A stretch of 64,000 bases of DNA from Pelobacter propionicus DSM 2379 (GCF_000015045.1 NC_008609.1:1145344-1209343), one strand, 5' to 3'. Shown: positions 32,797 through 44,209, counted from the stretch's first letter. Notes: a model not told the origin generated them from the sequence alone. Program-made: numbers and translations.

Positions 32797-33993
32797 TCAG
32801 CCGGCCAGGATGACCGGCTCCTCGCTGGAGCAGGTCAGCTGTTTAACCACTCCCTGATCCAGATGGAAGGTGTTCTCGATGCCAACGGCCCCCTGGCCGG
32901 GGAAGACGACCTTGGGCTCGAATGCAAAGACCATCCCGTTCTCCATTGCCATGTCGTCGAATCCTCGGGCGATGAAGGGGTACTCGTCGATTTCAATTCC
33001 CACGCCGTGACCGATAAAGGAGACCTGGGATCCGGCAGCGCCCATAAAGCTGTCGGCATAGCCCATCTCGATGGCCAGGCTCAGGCATTCGCCATAGACC
33101 GCTCCCCAGGGGACGCCGGGGGTGGCGATGGCCATCATCCGTTCCTGGACCTTGCGCATGTCGTCATACCCCTTGCGCAGCCTGGCCGGCAGGGAATTGA
33201 TGGCGAAGACGCGGGTCTGGTCGCTTAAATAGCCGTCAGCGCAGGCGCCGAAATCCACGATGATCGCCTCATCCCGTGAGATCGCTTTGTGTCCCGGTCC
33301 CTGTCCGAAGGAGGGGTTCAGCCCCGGCCCTCCCAGTGGCGTGTCGGCGTAGGCCGGGATCGCGCTGTCCGGGCCGGAGAAGATGTGGGCATAGAACAGT
33401 TCCGAGTTAAAGCCACGCATGCGGATCAGTCCCTGGTGCCCCAGTTTCCGTGCGCAGCACTCCAACTCGGCAGCCAGTTCCAGTTCGCTGATCCCCTCGC
33501 GGATGACCTCTTTGGCGCGCTGGAAGATGGCGTCCTGCTGGTTGGCCGCTGCTCTCATGATCTCCAGTTCGTAGGGGGACTTGATCATGCGCACGCGCCG
33601 GATCAGCGGGGTGGCGTCCGTGAAAGCCGCACCGGGGAATGTCTTGCGGAATCGTTCGTAGAAGTTCACCGGCAGCACGTCCAGCTCCAGGCCGATCCGG
33701 CCGGGTGTGGGGTAGCCGTACTCGGCCAGTCGGGCGGGAATGTCCCTCATGGAGCCGAAGGGGATGATCTCCTGGAGCGCCGATTCCCTGCGGGCGCGGC
33801 CATGGTCCTTGCGTACCATGTACAGCGGTTCGCCCTGGGCGGGGATGTACAGGTTGCCGCTCTGGATGGTGCCGCTAAAGTAGAATAGGTCGGCATTCTG
33901 GGCGATGATGACGGCGTCCAGGCCTTCCTGGGTCATGTACTGCTGAAGTTTCTTGCAGCGTTGCGCAAGCTCGCTGGCGGGTGTCAGTCGCAT
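32797..33993 (-). CDS. M24-family metallopeptidase (Xaa-Pro aminopeptidase type)
   Basis: A 398-residue cytoplasmic peptidase. The N-terminal creatinase-like domain is residues 1-150; the pita-bread domain follows. Metal ligands are visible in IIVDFGACADGYLSDQTRVF (two Asp), FIGHGVGIEIDEYP (His), FAFEPKVVFPGQGAV (Glu) and GIENTF (Glu). The family removes N-terminal residues before proline or cuts dipeptides. AAGGAG lies 11 bases before the ATG. Confidence 0.9.
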   Translation of the reverse strand: MRLTPASELAQRCKKLQQYMTQEGLDAVIIAQNADLFYFSGTIQSGNLYIPAQGEPLYMVRKDHGRARRESALQEIIPFGSMRDIPARLAEYGYPTPGRIGLELDVLPVNFYERFRKTFPGAAFTDATPLIRRVRMIKSPYELEIMRAAANQQDAIFQRAKEVIREGISELELAAELECCARKLGHQGLIRMRGFNSELFYAHIFSGPDSAIPAYADTPLGGPGLNPSFGQGPGHKAISRDEAIIVDFGACADGYLSDQTRVFAINSLPARLRKGYDDMRKVQERMMAIATPGVPWGAVYGECLSLAIEMGYADSFMGAAGSQVSFIGHGVGIEIDEYPFIARGFDDMAMENGMVFAFEPKVVFPGQGAVGIENTFHLDQGVVKQLTCSSEEPVILAG

Positions 33994-34191
33994 GTTATTT
34001 TTTGCTCCTTTTCATCGTGGTCGCCTGCGACGCACGTCGGTGTGCCACTGTTCAAAACCGCTCCCCGCGGTTATGCGGAGATGGAGCGACGACCCGCACC
34101 CGCCAGCCGGTCTTGAGGCACGTGCTGTTTTCTGTCTGACTGCTGTCGTGCGTGCGGTTGCGGTTGCGGTTTTTGCCGCTGGGGCCTGCTC

Positions 34192-35274
34192 TTACGGCAG
34201 GGGGGGCGGCAGGAGTGCGAACAGGTCGGCAAGCTCCTGGAGCTGTCCCGCCTTTGTCCATCCCTCCATCCCCTGTTTCCAGACCAGGCTCTCCCGGGTT
34301 AGTTCGCCGGCCTGGGACATGCGGAGAAGGTCTGCCCGGTCGAACGGCCCGGTCTGCTGGTTGTTGACGGCGACGAAGAAGCGGGGCAGGGGAGGCGGGG
34401 CGGTTGCTCCGCCCTGGAGCGCGCCCACTGCTGTTCCCATCTGTCCGGCCATGCCGAAGCCGATGCCGGCGGCAACGCCGGCCGCGGCCAGACCGCCCGG
34501 ATTGTTGGCCGCGTCACGGATGGCGCTGGCTGTCTCATAACTGGTATATTCCTGCATGTTGCCGATGACGCGCATGGCGCCGGCCTTGTCGATGGCCTGC
34601 TCCACCTCGGCCGGGAGCCCGATGTCCTGCACCTGCACCTCGATAAGCTCCAGCCCGAAGGCCTGCATGGCCGGGGCGATCCTGTCCCTGAGCGTCTCGC
34701 CCAGCAGCACGACCTTTCCCTCCAGGTCGATCACCGCAATGCCCGCCTGGGGCAGTGCCTCCTTGATGTGGCTGGCGATCTTGCCCCGCAGGTTATCCTC
34801 GATGGAGGCGGTCGAAAAGACGCCGCTGGTGCCGACGATTTCCCTGATGAACAGGGCCGGATCTTTCAGTTTGATGGCATAGAGGCCGTAGGCAGTGACC
34901 CGTACCGCGCCCAGTTCGGGGTCGCGCATGGTCACCGGTCCGGGGGTGCCCCATTTCAGGTTGGTGAACTGGCGCGTGCTGCAGAAGTAGACCTCGGTCT
35001 TGAAGGGGCTGGAAAAGCCGTATTTCCATCCCTTCAGGGTGGCCAGTAGTGGCATGTTGCGGGTTTCCAGGCGGTAGGTGCCCGGCTGGAACACATCGGC
35101 CAGTTTTCCCTCGCTGATCAGCACCGCCATCTGCCCTTCGCGCACCACCAGCCTGGCTCCGTACTTGATCTCGTTGTCGTAGCGTACGAAACGGTACACC
35201 AGGGTGTCGTGGGTGTCGTCCAGCCACTGGATAATGTCGATCAATTCTCCCTTGAGCTTGTCCATGACTCCCAT
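34192..35274 (-). CDS. SPFH-domain protein with C-terminal GYF_2 domain
   Basis: A 360-residue protein. Residues about 30-265 form an SPFH/band-7-like domain of the virion-core-protein/YdjI subgroup (EIKYGARLVVREGQMAVLISEGKLADVFQPGTYRLETRNMP). A Gly/Ala-rich linker (AAAGVAAGIGFGMAGQ) leads to a GYF_2 domain at 305-350 (FFVAVNNQQTGPFDRADLLRMSQAGELTRESLVWKQGMEGW). GYF_2 domains bind partners; SPFH proteins oligomerise at membranes. There is no N-terminal membrane anchor. AAGGAG is eight bases before the ATG. Confidence 0.85.
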   Translation of the reverse strand: MGVMDKLKGELIDIIQWLDDTHDTLVYRFVRYDNEIKYGARLVVREGQMAVLISEGKLADVFQPGTYRLETRNMPLLATLKGWKYGFSSPFKTEVYFCSTRQFTNLKWGTPGPVTMRDPELGAVRVTAYGLYAIKLKDPALFIREIVGTSGVFSTASIEDNLRGKIASHIKEALPQAGIAVIDLEGKVVLLGETLRDRIAPAMQAFGLELIEVQVQDIGLPAEVEQAIDKAGAMRVIGNMQEYTSYETASAIRDAANNPGGLAAAGVAAGIGFGMAGQMGTAVGALQGGATAPPPLPRFFVAVNNQQTGPFDRADLLRMSQAGELTRESLVWKQGMEGWTKAGQLQELADLFALLPPPLP

Positions 35275-35486
35275 CTGTCGGTCTCCTTCCGGGTGTGTGG
35301 TTGGTGCTGTGTGTTAAATTGTTGATATTAAGGGTTATTTTATAGCAAGGCCTACGGCGTAAAGTCAAGTTGCAAAACCGTATGCCCCGTGGGCGTGCTG
35401 GAAGCGCTGATCCTGATAGCCGGCAGGTGGGGAGTGCCTACGTACGAGCGGACGGGACCGGTATCAGGGGACACAAGCTCTCACGA

Positions 35487-35510
35487 GAAAAGGCGCCTGC
35501 AGGCGCCCTT
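35487..35510 (-). terminator. Intrinsic terminator downstream of the thioesterase gene
   Basis: GGCGCC-TGCA-GGCGCC (35492-35507), flanked by A on the left and CTTT on the right; on the minus strand the stem is followed by TTTTC. Confidence 0.6.
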
Positions 35511-35542
35511 TCCCGTCTCCTTGATCGCATACCGAAGGAGGG

Positions 35543-36004
35543 TCAGCTGGGGTGGTGATGGGGAACAATGCGGTTGACGGCCTGCTCTCCCGTGATTGCC
35601 ATGAATGTGCTGCTGGCGCGGGCGACCAACTGTCCCTCTTCGTCTGTTATGTCGCACTCCATGAGCCCGACCGTTTTTCCCCGCTTGACGACCCTGGCAC
35701 TGGCAATGAGTTTTCCCTTCCAGACCGGCTTCAGGTAGTTGATCTTCAGCTCCAGGGTGGTCAGGGACTCATTCTCCTCCAGGGCGGTATAGAAGGCCAC
35801 CCCCATGGCAGTGTCGGCCATGGTGCAGAGCACCCCCCCGTGGAGTGTGCCCATGGCGTTGGCGTGCCTCTCGGCTGCCTCGTACTCGATCACCGCCTGC
35901 CCCTGTTCCGCCGACCTGAGGCTCATGCCGAGCAGGGCGGTGATGGGCATGAGCGGCTGTTTGCTCTCCATCTGGGCGCGGACCTGGTCTAATCTTGATG
36001 GCAT
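35543..36004 (-). CDS. PaaI-family hotdog-fold thioesterase
   Basis: A 153-residue protein with RHANAMGTLHGGVLCTMADTAMGVAFYTAL, the PaaI/YbdB hotdog signature: HGG at the helix start and an acidic residue in the helix. The family hydrolyses acyl- or aryl-CoA thioesters in the cytoplasm. NYLKPVWKGKLIASARVVKRGKTVGLMECDI completes the fold. GAGGA precedes the ATG. It lies 34 bp downstream of the hybrid kinase gene, possibly on its transcript. Confidence 0.88.
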   Translation of the reverse strand: MPSRLDQVRAQMESKQPLMPITALLGMSLRSAEQGQAVIEYEAAERHANAMGTLHGGVLCTMADTAMGVAFYTALEENESLTTLELKINYLKPVWKGKLIASARVVKRGKTVGLMECDITDEEGQLVARASSTFMAITGEQAVNRIVPHHHPS

Positions 36005-36038
36005 GTGCGTTTCCTCTCTCTTTATGTGTGATGTTGTT

Positions 36039-38990
36039 TCAGTTATTATCCAGGATACTCCTCACCTGCCTGAGCAGCTCCGAAGGCACTACCGGTTTGG
36101 CCATGAAGCCGTATTCGTCTTCCATGATGCCCCTCTCCACAAAAATGTCACTGGTGTAGCCGCTGATCAGGAGGACCTTCATGTCGGGGCGGATCTTCCT
36201 GATCTCCTCGTAGAGCCGTTTGCCGTCGATCTTGGGCATGATCACGTCGGAAACGAGCATGGCCACCTCGGACTGGTGCTCCATGAACTTGTCCAGCGCC
36301 TCCTGGCCGTCCGACGATCTGATCACGTGGTACCCGGCCTCCTCCAGTATCATACTGTGCAGCTCCCGCACAGTGATGTCGTCCTCGGCCAGCAGGATGG
36401 TTTCCGTCCCGCCGGGGGGAGGCCCGTTCTCCTGCAGCTCTTCCGCATCCTGCTCTGTAGCGGCAATCAGCGGCAGGTAGATGCTGAAGGTGGATCCTCT
36501 GCCCGGTTCGGAATCCACGGAAATGAAGCCGTTGTGCTGCTTGACGATCCCGTAGATGATGGCCGTGCCGAGGCCGGTTCCCTTGCCCGCCTCCTTGGTG
36601 GTGAAGAACGGTTCGAAGAGTCTCTTGCGCGTCTCCTCATCCATGCCGTGCCCGGTGTCCGCAATGGTGATGCAGGCGTACCCCCCCGGCTCTCCGAAGC
36701 CGTGCTGCTGCAGGAACTGTTCGTCCATGGTTGCGGGTGCGATCTCCAGAGTCAGGGAGCCCCCCTTGGGCATGGCGTCCTTGGCATTGGTGACCAGGTT
36801 CATGATCACCTGCTCTATCTGCCCCTTGTCGGCCAGGATCGTCAGCTCCTTCTCGACGATGATCGTCTTGAAGTCGATGTCCTCGGGAATCAGCCGGCGC
36901 AGCATCTTCCTCAGCCCCCGGGCCACTTCCCCCAGGTCCAGCTGCTTCATGTGCAGGAGCTGTTTTCTGCTGAAGGCCAGCAGTCCGGCGGTCAGTTCCG
37001 CCGCCCGTCCGGCGGCGGTAAGCACCTGTTCCACATGGTACCTGAGCGCGTGCTCCCGCTCCATGCTCAGGAGCAAAATTTCCGCATAGCCGATGATGAC
37101 GGTCAGGATGTTGTTGAAGTCGTGGGCGACACCGCCGGCCAGCTGTCCGATGGCCTCCATCTTCTGTGACTGGTAGAGCTGGCCTTCCAGGTTTTTGCGC
37201 TCCGTATCCGCCCTGTGCCGCTCGGTGATGTCACGGCTGATGCCGATCAGGCCGAGACTCCTACCCTGATGGTCGTGGAAGGGGGTCTTGAGCGTATCCA
37301 GCAGGATGTGTCTGCCGTCGGGATAGTCGACCCACTCCTCGTTCTGACGGGCCAGGTTCTGGGCCATTACCTGAAGGTCCCTCTCGCGGAAAAATGCCCC
37401 AACATCGTGGCCAAACAGATCGAAGTCGGTGCAGCCGACCAGTTCCTCTTCCGTTCGCCCGGCAAATGACTCGAACGCCTTGTTGCAGCCCAGATACCTT
37501 CGCTCCGAATCCTTGTAGAAGATCAGGTCCGGGATGGAGTCCATCAGGGTTGCCAGGAAGTTCTGCTTCTCATCCAGTTTCAGTGCCAGGTCCTGGTACT
37601 CCCGCACGGTCTCGCGCAAGGCCTGGTCGGTGTTTCTCAGCTGAGTTATGTCCTCTGCCATGGAGATGAAACCGATGATGTTTCCGCGGATGTCCCTGAG
37701 CGGCGTCTTGGTCCATTTGCAGAAAATCTTCTGGCGACCCTTAGTCATGTTCTGGTGCGTGCAGTGCACGGTCTCGTCATTCTCCAGGAGCCGCTGCCAT
37801 ACGGCATTGACCTCGTCCTGGATCTCCGGCGGAACGATCAGGTCGTTGGCCGATTTTCCGATGGCCTCCTGGGCCGTGTAACCGAAGACCTTCTCAGCCG
37901 CAGGGTTCCAGCTCTGGATGCTGTAATCCGTTCCCCAGGCGATGCAGGCGATGGGCATGTGGTCGAACTGGAGCTGCAACCGCTCCCGGTTTTCCTGCAA
38001 TGCCTCTTCGGCCTGTGTGCGCTCGGTGATGTCCCTGATAACGGCGATCTGCATCGCCTTCTGTTTCCAGGTATACCTGCTGGTGAAAATCTCCACCGGG
38101 AAGACCGTGCCGTCTTTCTTGCGCTGCAGACTCAAAGGGGTGTGGCGTTTTAGCTCCTGCAGCGGCATACAGGTTTGGGGGGAATCCGCGCTGAGTTCGA
38201 AACTCTTCCTCTTCAGGAATTCTTCCCTGCCGAATCCGTACAGCTGGATGGCCGAGGCGTTTGCCTCCAGAATGTCGCAGGTCTCGCCGTCGATCATCAG
38301 GATGGCGTCGGACTGCACCTCGAAGAGCTGGCGGTACTTGCGCTCGCTCTCTTTCAGAACCTCCACCGCCTGCCTGCGGAACCTGACCAGCAGAGCAGCC
38401 AGCAGCGAAAAGATGCACATGAGCAGGGTGGTTACCGCGATCACCTTGTAGCGCAACTGCTCATAGGTTTTAAAAAAAGTGCTCTCCTTGATCCCCACGT
38501 AGAGGGCGCCGATGACCTCGCCTCGGGCGTTCCTGATTGGGTCATAGGCGGTGAGGTAGGTCTGGCCCAGGATCAGTGCCTCGCCGCGGTACGGTTTTCC
38601 CTCCCTGAATATGGCATCATAGGGGGCGCCCTGCAGTCGTGTGTTGGTGGCACGGCTGGAGTCGGGCCTGAGCACATTGGTGGAGACCCGGGTGTCGCCC
38701 ATGAAGACGGTGGCGGTGCAGCCGAAAATCTGATTCATCTTGTCCGGGAGCTCGTAGTTATTGTTCACCACATAGGTGCCCGCCATGAGCTTGCCGCCAA
38801 CGATGCGTATATCCTCTCCCTTGCTCCTGAGAAGCTCCCAGAAGGTCTGCAGGTGCTGTTCCTGGTCATTGATCGCCGATTGCCTCGACTCCTGGTAAAT
38901 CTCGGCGAGAAACATGGCCGCGGCGGTGGCAAGGGCCAGCGCGACCAGCAGGACATTGAAGAGCATGAATCTGGTTGTGTTTTTCATCAT
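36039..38990 (-). CDS. Membrane hybrid sensor histidine kinase (Cache-PAS-PAS-PAS-HisKA-HATPase-REC)
   Basis: 983 residues. TM1 about 7-29, a periplasmic Cache-type domain ([18 protein letters not shown]...[19 protein letters not shown]) and TM2 about 182-204. Three PAS domains follow (about 215-330, 335-460, 475-605). The phosphoacceptor His lies in [20 protein letters not shown] near 640. The ATPase has [11 protein letters not shown] and [18 protein letters not shown]. The C-terminal receiver (about 860-980) has its Asp in [12 protein letters not shown]. The Cache domain suggests a small periplasmic ligand. No separate DNA-binding response regulator is adjacent. Confidence 0.93.
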   Translation of the reverse strand: MMKNTTRFMLFNVLLVALALATAAAMFLAEIYQESRQSAINDQEQHLQTFWELLRSKGEDIRIVGGKLMAGTYVVNNNYELPDKMNQIFGCTATVFMGDTRVSTNVLRPDSSRATNTRLQGAPYDAIFREGKPYRGEALILGQTYLTAYDPIRNARGEVIGALYVGIKESTFFKTYEQLRYKVIAVTTLLMCIFSLLAALLVRFRRQAVEVLKESERKYRQLFEVQSDAILMIDGETCDILEANASAIQLYGFGREEFLKRKSFELSADSPQTCMPLQELKRHTPLSLQRKKDGTVFPVEIFTSRYTWKQKAMQIAVIRDITERTQAEEALQENRERLQLQFDHMPIACIAWGTDYSIQSWNPAAEKVFGYTAQEAIGKSANDLIVPPEIQDEVNAVWQRLLENDETVHCTHQNMTKGRQKIFCKWTKTPLRDIRGNIIGFISMAEDITQLRNTDQALRETVREYQDLALKLDEKQNFLATLMDSIPDLIFYKDSERRYLGCNKAFESFAGRTEEELVGCTDFDLFGHDVGAFFRERDLQVMAQNLARQNEEWVDYPDGRHILLDTLKTPFHDHQGRSLGLIGISRDITERHRADTERKNLEGQLYQSQKMEAIGQLAGGVAHDFNNILTVIIGYAEILLLSMEREHALRYHVEQVLTAAGRAAELTAGLLAFSRKQLLHMKQLDLGEVARGLRKMLRRLIPEDIDFKTIIVEKELTILADKGQIEQVIMNLVTNAKDAMPKGGSLTLEIAPATMDEQFLQQHGFGEPGGYACITIADTGHGMDEETRKRLFEPFFTTKEAGKGTGLGTAIIYGIVKQHNGFISVDSEPGRGSTFSIYLPLIAATEQDAEELQENGPPPGGTETILLAEDDITVRELHSMILEEAGYHVIRSSDGQEALDKFMEHQSEVAMLVSDVIMPKIDGKRLYEEIRKIRPDMKVLLISGYTSDIFVERGIMEDEYGFMAKPVVPSELLRQVRSILDNN

Positions 38991-39099
38991 GTGAGCCTTG
39001 ATCCTCTGCGGCGAGGTTGTACCAGCAGGTGCGGTAGAGCTTTGTGAGAGAATATCTTACCATTGAATACGTGAAGGAGCCTGGCAGATACGGGAGCGA

Positions 39100-42042
39100 T
39101 CATGCGTCCAGAATCTCGCGTACCTTGTGCAGGAGGATGCTCTGGTCCAGGGGTTTGGGAACGAAATGCAGCTCTTCGTCCCTGATCCCCTTGCTGCTCA
39201 GGATGTCGTCGGCGTAACCGCTCATGAACAGCGCCTTCACCTCCGGGCGGATCAGCCTGATGGCGTCATAGGCCTGTCTGCCGTTCTTTTTTGGCATGAT
39301 CACATCCAGGATGATCAGCTGGATCCGCTCCCGGTGCTCCTGGAATCTGTCAACCGCATCGACGCCATCCTCAGCCTCGATCACCGTATAGCCGAACTCT
39401 TCCAGGATGGTCTTGGTGATGACTCGTACCAGTGGCTCATCCTCAGCCAGGAGGAGGGTTTCCGTACCCCGCGGCAATGTCCTGCTGTCCGGACTGTGGG
39501 CTGGTTGGTCGGTTGCCGTAATCAACGGCAGGTATATGGTGAAGGTTGTACCCCTGCCCGGCTGGCTCGATACATCGATGTACCCTTCGTGCTGTTTGAC
39601 GATCCCGTAGACGATGGCAAGTCCCAGGCCGGTGCCCTTGCCCGTTTCCTTTGTGGTGAAAAACGGCTCGAATATCCGCTCCCTGATTCCCTCATCCATG
39701 CCGACGCCGTTGTCCGAAAACGTCACCTTGACGAAGCTGCCCGGTTCGCCGTAGCCCTGGCGGTGCACGAACTCCCTGTCCAGGAAGGCCGGCTCGGTGC
39801 TGATGGTGAGCCGGCCGCCGTCGGGCATGGAGTCCCGGGCATTGGTGACCAGGTTCATCAATACCTGCTCCATCTGGGTGGAGTCGGCGAGGATGGAACA
39901 GTCGGGGCCGACTAAGACGCGCAGTTCGATGTCTTCGGGCACCAGCCGTGAGAGGAGCTTTTCAGCCCTGGCGATGATCTCGTTCAGGCTGACCTCCCGT
40001 ACGTGGATGATATGCTTCCTGCTGAATGCCAGCAGGCTGTTGGTGAGGGTGGCTGCCCGTTCGGCGGAGTAGAGTATCTGGTTGACGTACTTCTCCAGGG
40101 TTTCGTCCCCGCCGACCTTCATCTGCAGCAGGTTGCCGTAGCCGATGATGGCGGTCAGGATGTTGTTGAAGTCGTGGGCAACGCCGCCTGCCAACTGGCC
40201 GACAGCCTCCATCTTCTGGGCATGCCCCAGTTGGGCCTCCAGAAGCTTTTGTTCGGTGATGTCCTGAAAGTTTTCGACGATCACCTCCCTGCTTCCGACG
40301 GTGATTCTCCGGGCGCTCTTGATGATCGGCACAAGGTTGCTGTCTTTCGCCTTCACCGTGGTCTCGCTGTTGTCGATGCTCTCCTTGCCCAGGTCGAAGA
40401 TGGGGCAATGGTGCGGCCCCTTGGGGCAGATGATGCCGCAGGGCTGACCGATGAGCTCCTCCCGCGTGTAGCCGGTCACGTCGCAGAGCACATCGTTGAC
40501 CTCCTCGATGATGTAGTCGTGGTTGACCGTGAAGCTCCCTCCGGGGAGGTTGGTGAACAGCGAATGCCACTTCCCCTCCTCGCCCCATTTGGGGAAGAAG
40601 TCGGTCGCCTCGTAGGCCTCATCCACCAGCCGGGACTTGCTGAACTTGCCGCGATACCAGGACGATAGGGAAGAGGTCTCCTCCCTGACCAGCAGGTTTG
40701 CCAGGGTCGGCCGCTCTTTATCGTAAAAGGCCTTCCAGGCCAGATCCGAACCGATCACCTCGTCGGCCCGGATGTTGCTGAGCTGTTCCAGTGCCCGGTT
40801 CCAGTGGATGATCTTCTGCTCCCTGTCGATCACGAAGGTCGGGATCGGCGATCCCTGAATCGTGGCCGACAACCGCTGCTCGCTCTCCCTGAGCGCCTCT
40901 TCGCCTTTCCGACGTTCCTCGGCCATGCGGTTGAGGGCCGACTCGATGTCGTTCCACTCGTCGTGGCGGTTCAGCTGGATGCGGGTCTCCAGATCGCCGT
41001 TTCTGATGGACTCGATCCCCTGCAGAATCAGCCGCATGGGACGGCGGATGTTTCTGAGACTGAAGGCGATGGTGAAAAGGCCGAGGGAGACGAACAGCCC
41101 GCCGGCGACAGCCAGAATAAAGCCCCTGGTGGAACCCATGACCGTCGAGATGTCCCTGCCCATGTTGCCGGCAGTCTGGGAAATGCTCTGGTCGGCGGAC
41201 TTCATGGCGGAAAGGAGCTGCCCCTTGTCGTCATTGGTCCTGTCCAGGCGCGTGCGCAACTCATCCATGGCCTGCAGGAACTGTCGCGTCGTTGCCCTGT
41301 AGGTGTCCACGTTGCGCATCAACTTAAGCCCGAAAGCTTTGATGGCTGGTTCGGAAGCCGTCAGGGTGCGCAGGCGCAGGTGAAGGTCGTCAAGAAGCGC
41401 CAGTATCTGATTGCCGTATTCGGACTGGGGGGTTCCGGGATGCCGCAGGCGCAGCCGGGTATGCTGGATGGCGATCTGCAGCAAGGTTTCCCGATAACCG
41501 GGAATGATGATGCTGAGCTGTTCCAGGATGGATGCGTCCCGCCCCTGGCTGGCAAGGGTGATCAGTTGCTGGGAGAGGGTCCCCTCCAGTGACGAAATTT
41601 CAGCGTCAAGATTCTGCTCGAGCCTGTCCAGGGCGCGGGAGTAGCCATGCACCGTGGCGCACTGCTGGAAGAGCAGGCGCTGGCTGTCGGTGTATTTTTT
41701 CAGGGCCTCCCTGAGCTGCGGGGTGGCGTGCCGATCCTCAAGGGCGCTGACCTGCGACGAAATCCGTGCAGCCTCTGTGCTGAACCCCTCGCCCCTGTTC
41801 AGGAAGGTGCTGACCAGAAGGTCGGTGTCGACGAACACTCCGTTCAGGCTCCTCCCCAGTTGGGCGTTGGTTACCACCTGCTTGACGTCGGTATCGATGA
41901 TTGTCCGGGAGAAGGATTCGATGTCGCGAAAGGAGAGAAACACCGCCAGTATGGTCATGGCGAAGACGATAAACACCAGCAGATGCATGAGCAGCAGTTT
42001 TTGCAGTATGCCGGGATGGAATATGCCGGAGGGCTGTTTCAT
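39100..42042 (-). CDS. Membrane hybrid sensor histidine kinase (DAHL-like periplasmic helical domain-HAMP-PAS-PAS-HisKA-HATPase-REC)
   Basis: 980 residues. TM1 about 15-37, a long helical periplasmic region with repeated Leu/Gln/Arg heptads (about 40-300) and TM2 about 308-330. A HAMP follows ([26 protein letters not shown]), then two PAS regions. The second PAS carries [13 protein letters not shown], a Cys/His cluster that could bind metal. The His box is [20 protein letters not shown] near 645; the ATPase has [11 protein letters not shown] and [18 protein letters not shown]; the receiver has [12 protein letters not shown]. Very similar kinase and receiver modules to its neighbour suggest duplication. 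Confidence 0.92.
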   Translation of the reverse strand: MKQPSGIFHPGILQKLLLMHLLVFIVFAMTILAVFLSFRDIESFSRTIIDTDVKQVVTNAQLGRSLNGVFVDTDLLVSTFLNRGEGFSTEAARISSQVSALEDRHATPQLREALKKYTDSQRLLFQQCATVHGYSRALDRLEQNLDAEISSLEGTLSQQLITLASQGRDASILEQLSIIIPGYRETLLQIAIQHTRLRLRHPGTPQSEYGNQILALLDDLHLRLRTLTASEPAIKAFGLKLMRNVDTYRATTRQFLQAMDELRTRLDRTNDDKGQLLSAMKSADQSISQTAGNMGRDISTVMGSTRGFILAVAGGLFVSLGLFTIAFSLRNIRRPMRLILQGIESIRNGDLETRIQLNRHDEWNDIESALNRMAEERRKGEEALRESEQRLSATIQGSPIPTFVIDREQKIIHWNRALEQLSNIRADEVIGSDLAWKAFYDKERPTLANLLVREETSSLSSWYRGKFSKSRLVDEAYEATDFFPKWGEEGKWHSLFTNLPGGSFTVNHDYIIEEVNDVLCDVTGYTREELIGQPCGIICPKGPHHCPIFDLGKESIDNSETTVKAKDSNLVPIIKSARRITVGSREVIVENFQDITEQKLLEAQLGHAQKMEAVGQLAGGVAHDFNNILTAIIGYGNLLQMKVGGDETLEKYVNQILYSAERAATLTNSLLAFSRKHIIHVREVSLNEIIARAEKLLSRLVPEDIELRVLVGPDCSILADSTQMEQVLMNLVTNARDSMPDGGRLTISTEPAFLDREFVHRQGYGEPGSFVKVTFSDNGVGMDEGIRERIFEPFFTTKETGKGTGLGLAIVYGIVKQHEGYIDVSSQPGRGTTFTIYLPLITATDQPAHSPDSRTLPRGTETLLLAEDEPLVRVITKTILEEFGYTVIEAEDGVDAVDRFQEHRERIQLIILDVIMPKKNGRQAYDAIRLIRPEVKALFMSGYADDILSSKGIRDEELHFVPKPLDQSILLHKVREILDA

Positions 42043-42108
42043 GATCGCGTCCGCCCGGAAGAATGTGCGGGTGACGGTTGGCCGGCGTGTCGGGCGGGGA
42101 GGCAGTTG

Positions 42109-43113
42109 TCACTCATGTTCGGTTTCCACCATCTGCGTGCCCACCAGAAAGACCGGGCGGGGTTTGATGCCGAAGGACTTCATGGCTCTGACATTCAGCA
42201 AGCGCTTGCCGTTTCTGTTGCGGGTGATGGGGATGCGGGAAACGGGCGTACCCTCCATGGCCCTGAGCAGCATCCTGGCGGCCGTGGCGCCCTGCTCCTG
42301 GCCGTTTTTAGCCACCGCGCAGAGCAGGCCCGTGCGAATGTTGAACTCGTTCATGCCGATGACCGGTTTTCCGTAGCAGCGCGACACCGCCCGGAAGATC
42401 TCCTTTTCGGCCAGCGGTCTGCCCGATGCGTCCGGCAGGCCTTCCATGGCAATGACGAAGAGCGCGTCGCTCGTGCTCCTCAGTTCCCGGGAAATGGCAA
42501 GCGCCTGGTTTAGCGTCTTCGCCAGCTTTATGGCGCTGACCGTGGCCGGATACGATGCCGCCTCCTGGCGGATCTGCCGGGTGTAGGCCCTTCCGGTGGG
42601 GTTGTCTATGGTCAGGAAGGCCATGCGGGTAAGCGACGGCCTGAGCTGGTGCAGAAAGGCTATGGATTCCCTGAAATGGGCCCGTTCCAGGATGCCGGAC
42701 ACGTTGGCTGCCGGAAAGCCGTAGGCTGTTGGCTCGTCGTTGACCCCGCAGAACATGACCGGCGTTGTGACCCGGTTCTTCAGGTAGGGGGCCACGAACA
42801 TCGCCACGGCGTCGTCGTCGGCGGCGATCACGCCGTGGGGACGGAATTCGTGGTAGACCCGCAAAGCCTGCCGTGCCTGTTCCGGCCCTCCGCTAAAGTC
42901 GTTCTTCGTATTCATGTAGACGTAGCGCAGGGTTGCCGTCCGGGCCAGTTGCGACTCTATTCCCTCGCGGATCTCCCGTTCCCAGGGCATGCTTTCATGG
43001 TAGCTCATGACCACCAGCACCCTGTAGGGGGTCGCTTCTCCCCTCGCGGGAAGCAGGCAGATGGCGGCCATGACCAGCACGGCCAGGATGGCTGCAGGAC
43101 TCCTGTGGAACAT
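42109..43113 (-). CDS. Periplasmic ABC_sub_bind-type binding protein, second copy
   Basis: A 334-residue protein with a signal peptide (MFHRSPAAILAVLVMAAICLLPARGEA). VLVVMSYHESMPWEREIREGIESQL and PHGVIAADDDAVAMFVAPYLKNRVTTPVMFCGVNDE match the ABC_sub_bind (PF04392-like) ligand-binding fold. No transporter permease or ATPase is nearby. It lies 66 bp upstream of the kinase gene, so it probably feeds a signal to the sensor. GGAGG precedes the ATG. Confidence 0.87.
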   Translation of the reverse strand: MFHRSPAAILAVLVMAAICLLPARGEATPYRVLVVMSYHESMPWEREIREGIESQLARTATLRYVYMNTKNDFSGGPEQARQALRVYHEFRPHGVIAADDDAVAMFVAPYLKNRVTTPVMFCGVNDEPTAYGFPAANVSGILERAHFRESIAFLHQLRPSLTRMAFLTIDNPTGRAYTRQIRQEAASYPATVSAIKLAKTLNQALAISRELRSTSDALFVIAMEGLPDASGRPLAEKEIFRAVSRCYGKPVIGMNEFNIRTGLLCAVAKNGQEQGATAARMLLRAMEGTPVSRIPITRNRNGKRLLNVRAMKSFGIKPRPVFLVGTQMVETEHE

Positions 43114-43198
43114 AAACCCGGTCCTCCATGGGGAGAGTTGCGCAAAGCATCATGAAAACATATCAGCTTCATCGGGGAAAAATAAAATACGAAGTTGC

Positions 43199-44209
43199 CT
43201 ATTCAGCGGTATTGACCAGTTCCACGCCGCGCAGGACGATCGGACGTGGCCTGATGCCCAGGGACTTCATGACGGTGACATTGATCATGCGCTTCCCCTC
43301 GTAGTTGCTGGTGAGCGGAATCCGGGAGACCGCTGTTCCGTCCATGGCCCTGAGCAGCATTCTGGCGGCGGTGGCCCCCTGTTCCCGGCCGGAGTTGACC
43401 ACGGCGCAGAGCAGACCGTGGCGGATCATGTAATCAGTCGTGCCGATAACCGGTTTGCCGTATTGCCGTGACAGGCTGCTGAAGATCTGCCTGTCGTTGG
43501 GATGGTTGTGTGCTGCATCCCTGATCGAGGCCATGGAGAACAGCAGCAGGGCGTCACTTTGCTGGCGCAGCTCCAGGGCGGCGCTCTTCGCCTCGCCCAG
43601 GGTAGTTACCAACCTGACCGGCAGCGACGTTGCCGAGTACGATTGGGCCTCCCTCTCGACCAGGCTCTTGAGTATCTTCCCCATGGCATCGTCGGAGGCC
43701 ATGAAGGCGATCCTTCTGACCGAGGGGACCAGCTGCTGCAGAAACGCTATGGATTCGCTGATGTGGGAGCGTTCGCGAATGCCGGATACATTGCGGGCAG
43801 GGTAGCCGTAGCGGTCCGGTTCCGCGTTGACTCCGCAGAACATGACCGGCGTTGTGACCCTGTTCCTCAGAAAGGGGACGACGAACAGCGCCTGCGCATC
43901 ATCGTCGGCGGCGATGACACCGTCGGGGCGGAGTTCCCGGTACAGGGCATACGCCGTGGCCGCCTTTTCCTTTCCCTGATGGGAGTTGTACTTCGTGTCC
44001 AGGTAGACGTAGTGTAACTCAGCCTTGCCCTGCAGGACCGACTCGATCCCCTTCCTGGTTTCTTCCTCCAGGGGCTGGGTTTCATGATAGCTCATGACAA
44101 CCAGAACCCGGTAGGGTGCGGCGCCTGCACCTGCACCTGCGGGGCAGAGAGTCCCCAGGAGCAGAAACAGCAGCAGGAAGGGCAGCAGTGTGGTTTTTCC
44201 GTAGGGCAC
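43199..44209 (-). CDS. Periplasmic ABC_sub_bind-type binding protein, first copy
   Basis: I place the start at GTG 44209 (GGAG nine bases upstream): VPYGKTTLLPFLLLFLLLGT is then a proper signal peptide, and the length, 336 residues, matches the neighbouring copy. The open frame extends to 44341. Shared motifs with the next gene are VLVVMSYHET, DGVIAADDDAQALFVVPFLRNRVTTPVMFCGVN, NSGREQGATAARMLLRAM and ISRIPLT-like ends. The pair is clearly a tandem duplication. Sequence outside the signal peptide is about half identical by eye. Confidence 0.85.
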   Translation of the reverse strand: MPYGKTTLLPFLLLFLLLGTLCPAGAGAGAAPYRVLVVMSYHETQPLEEETRKGIESVLQGKAELHYVYLDTKYNSHQGKEKAATAYALYRELRPDGVIAADDDAQALFVVPFLRNRVTTPVMFCGVNAEPDRYGYPARNVSGIRERSHISESIAFLQQLVPSVRRIAFMASDDAMGKILKSLVEREAQSYSATSLPVRLVTTLGEAKSAALELRQQSDALLLFSMASIRDAAHNHPNDRQIFSSLSRQYGKPVIGTTDYMIRHGLLCAVVNSGREQGATAARMLLRAMDGTAVSRIPLTSNYEGKRMINVTVMKSLGIRPRPIVLRGVELVNTAE

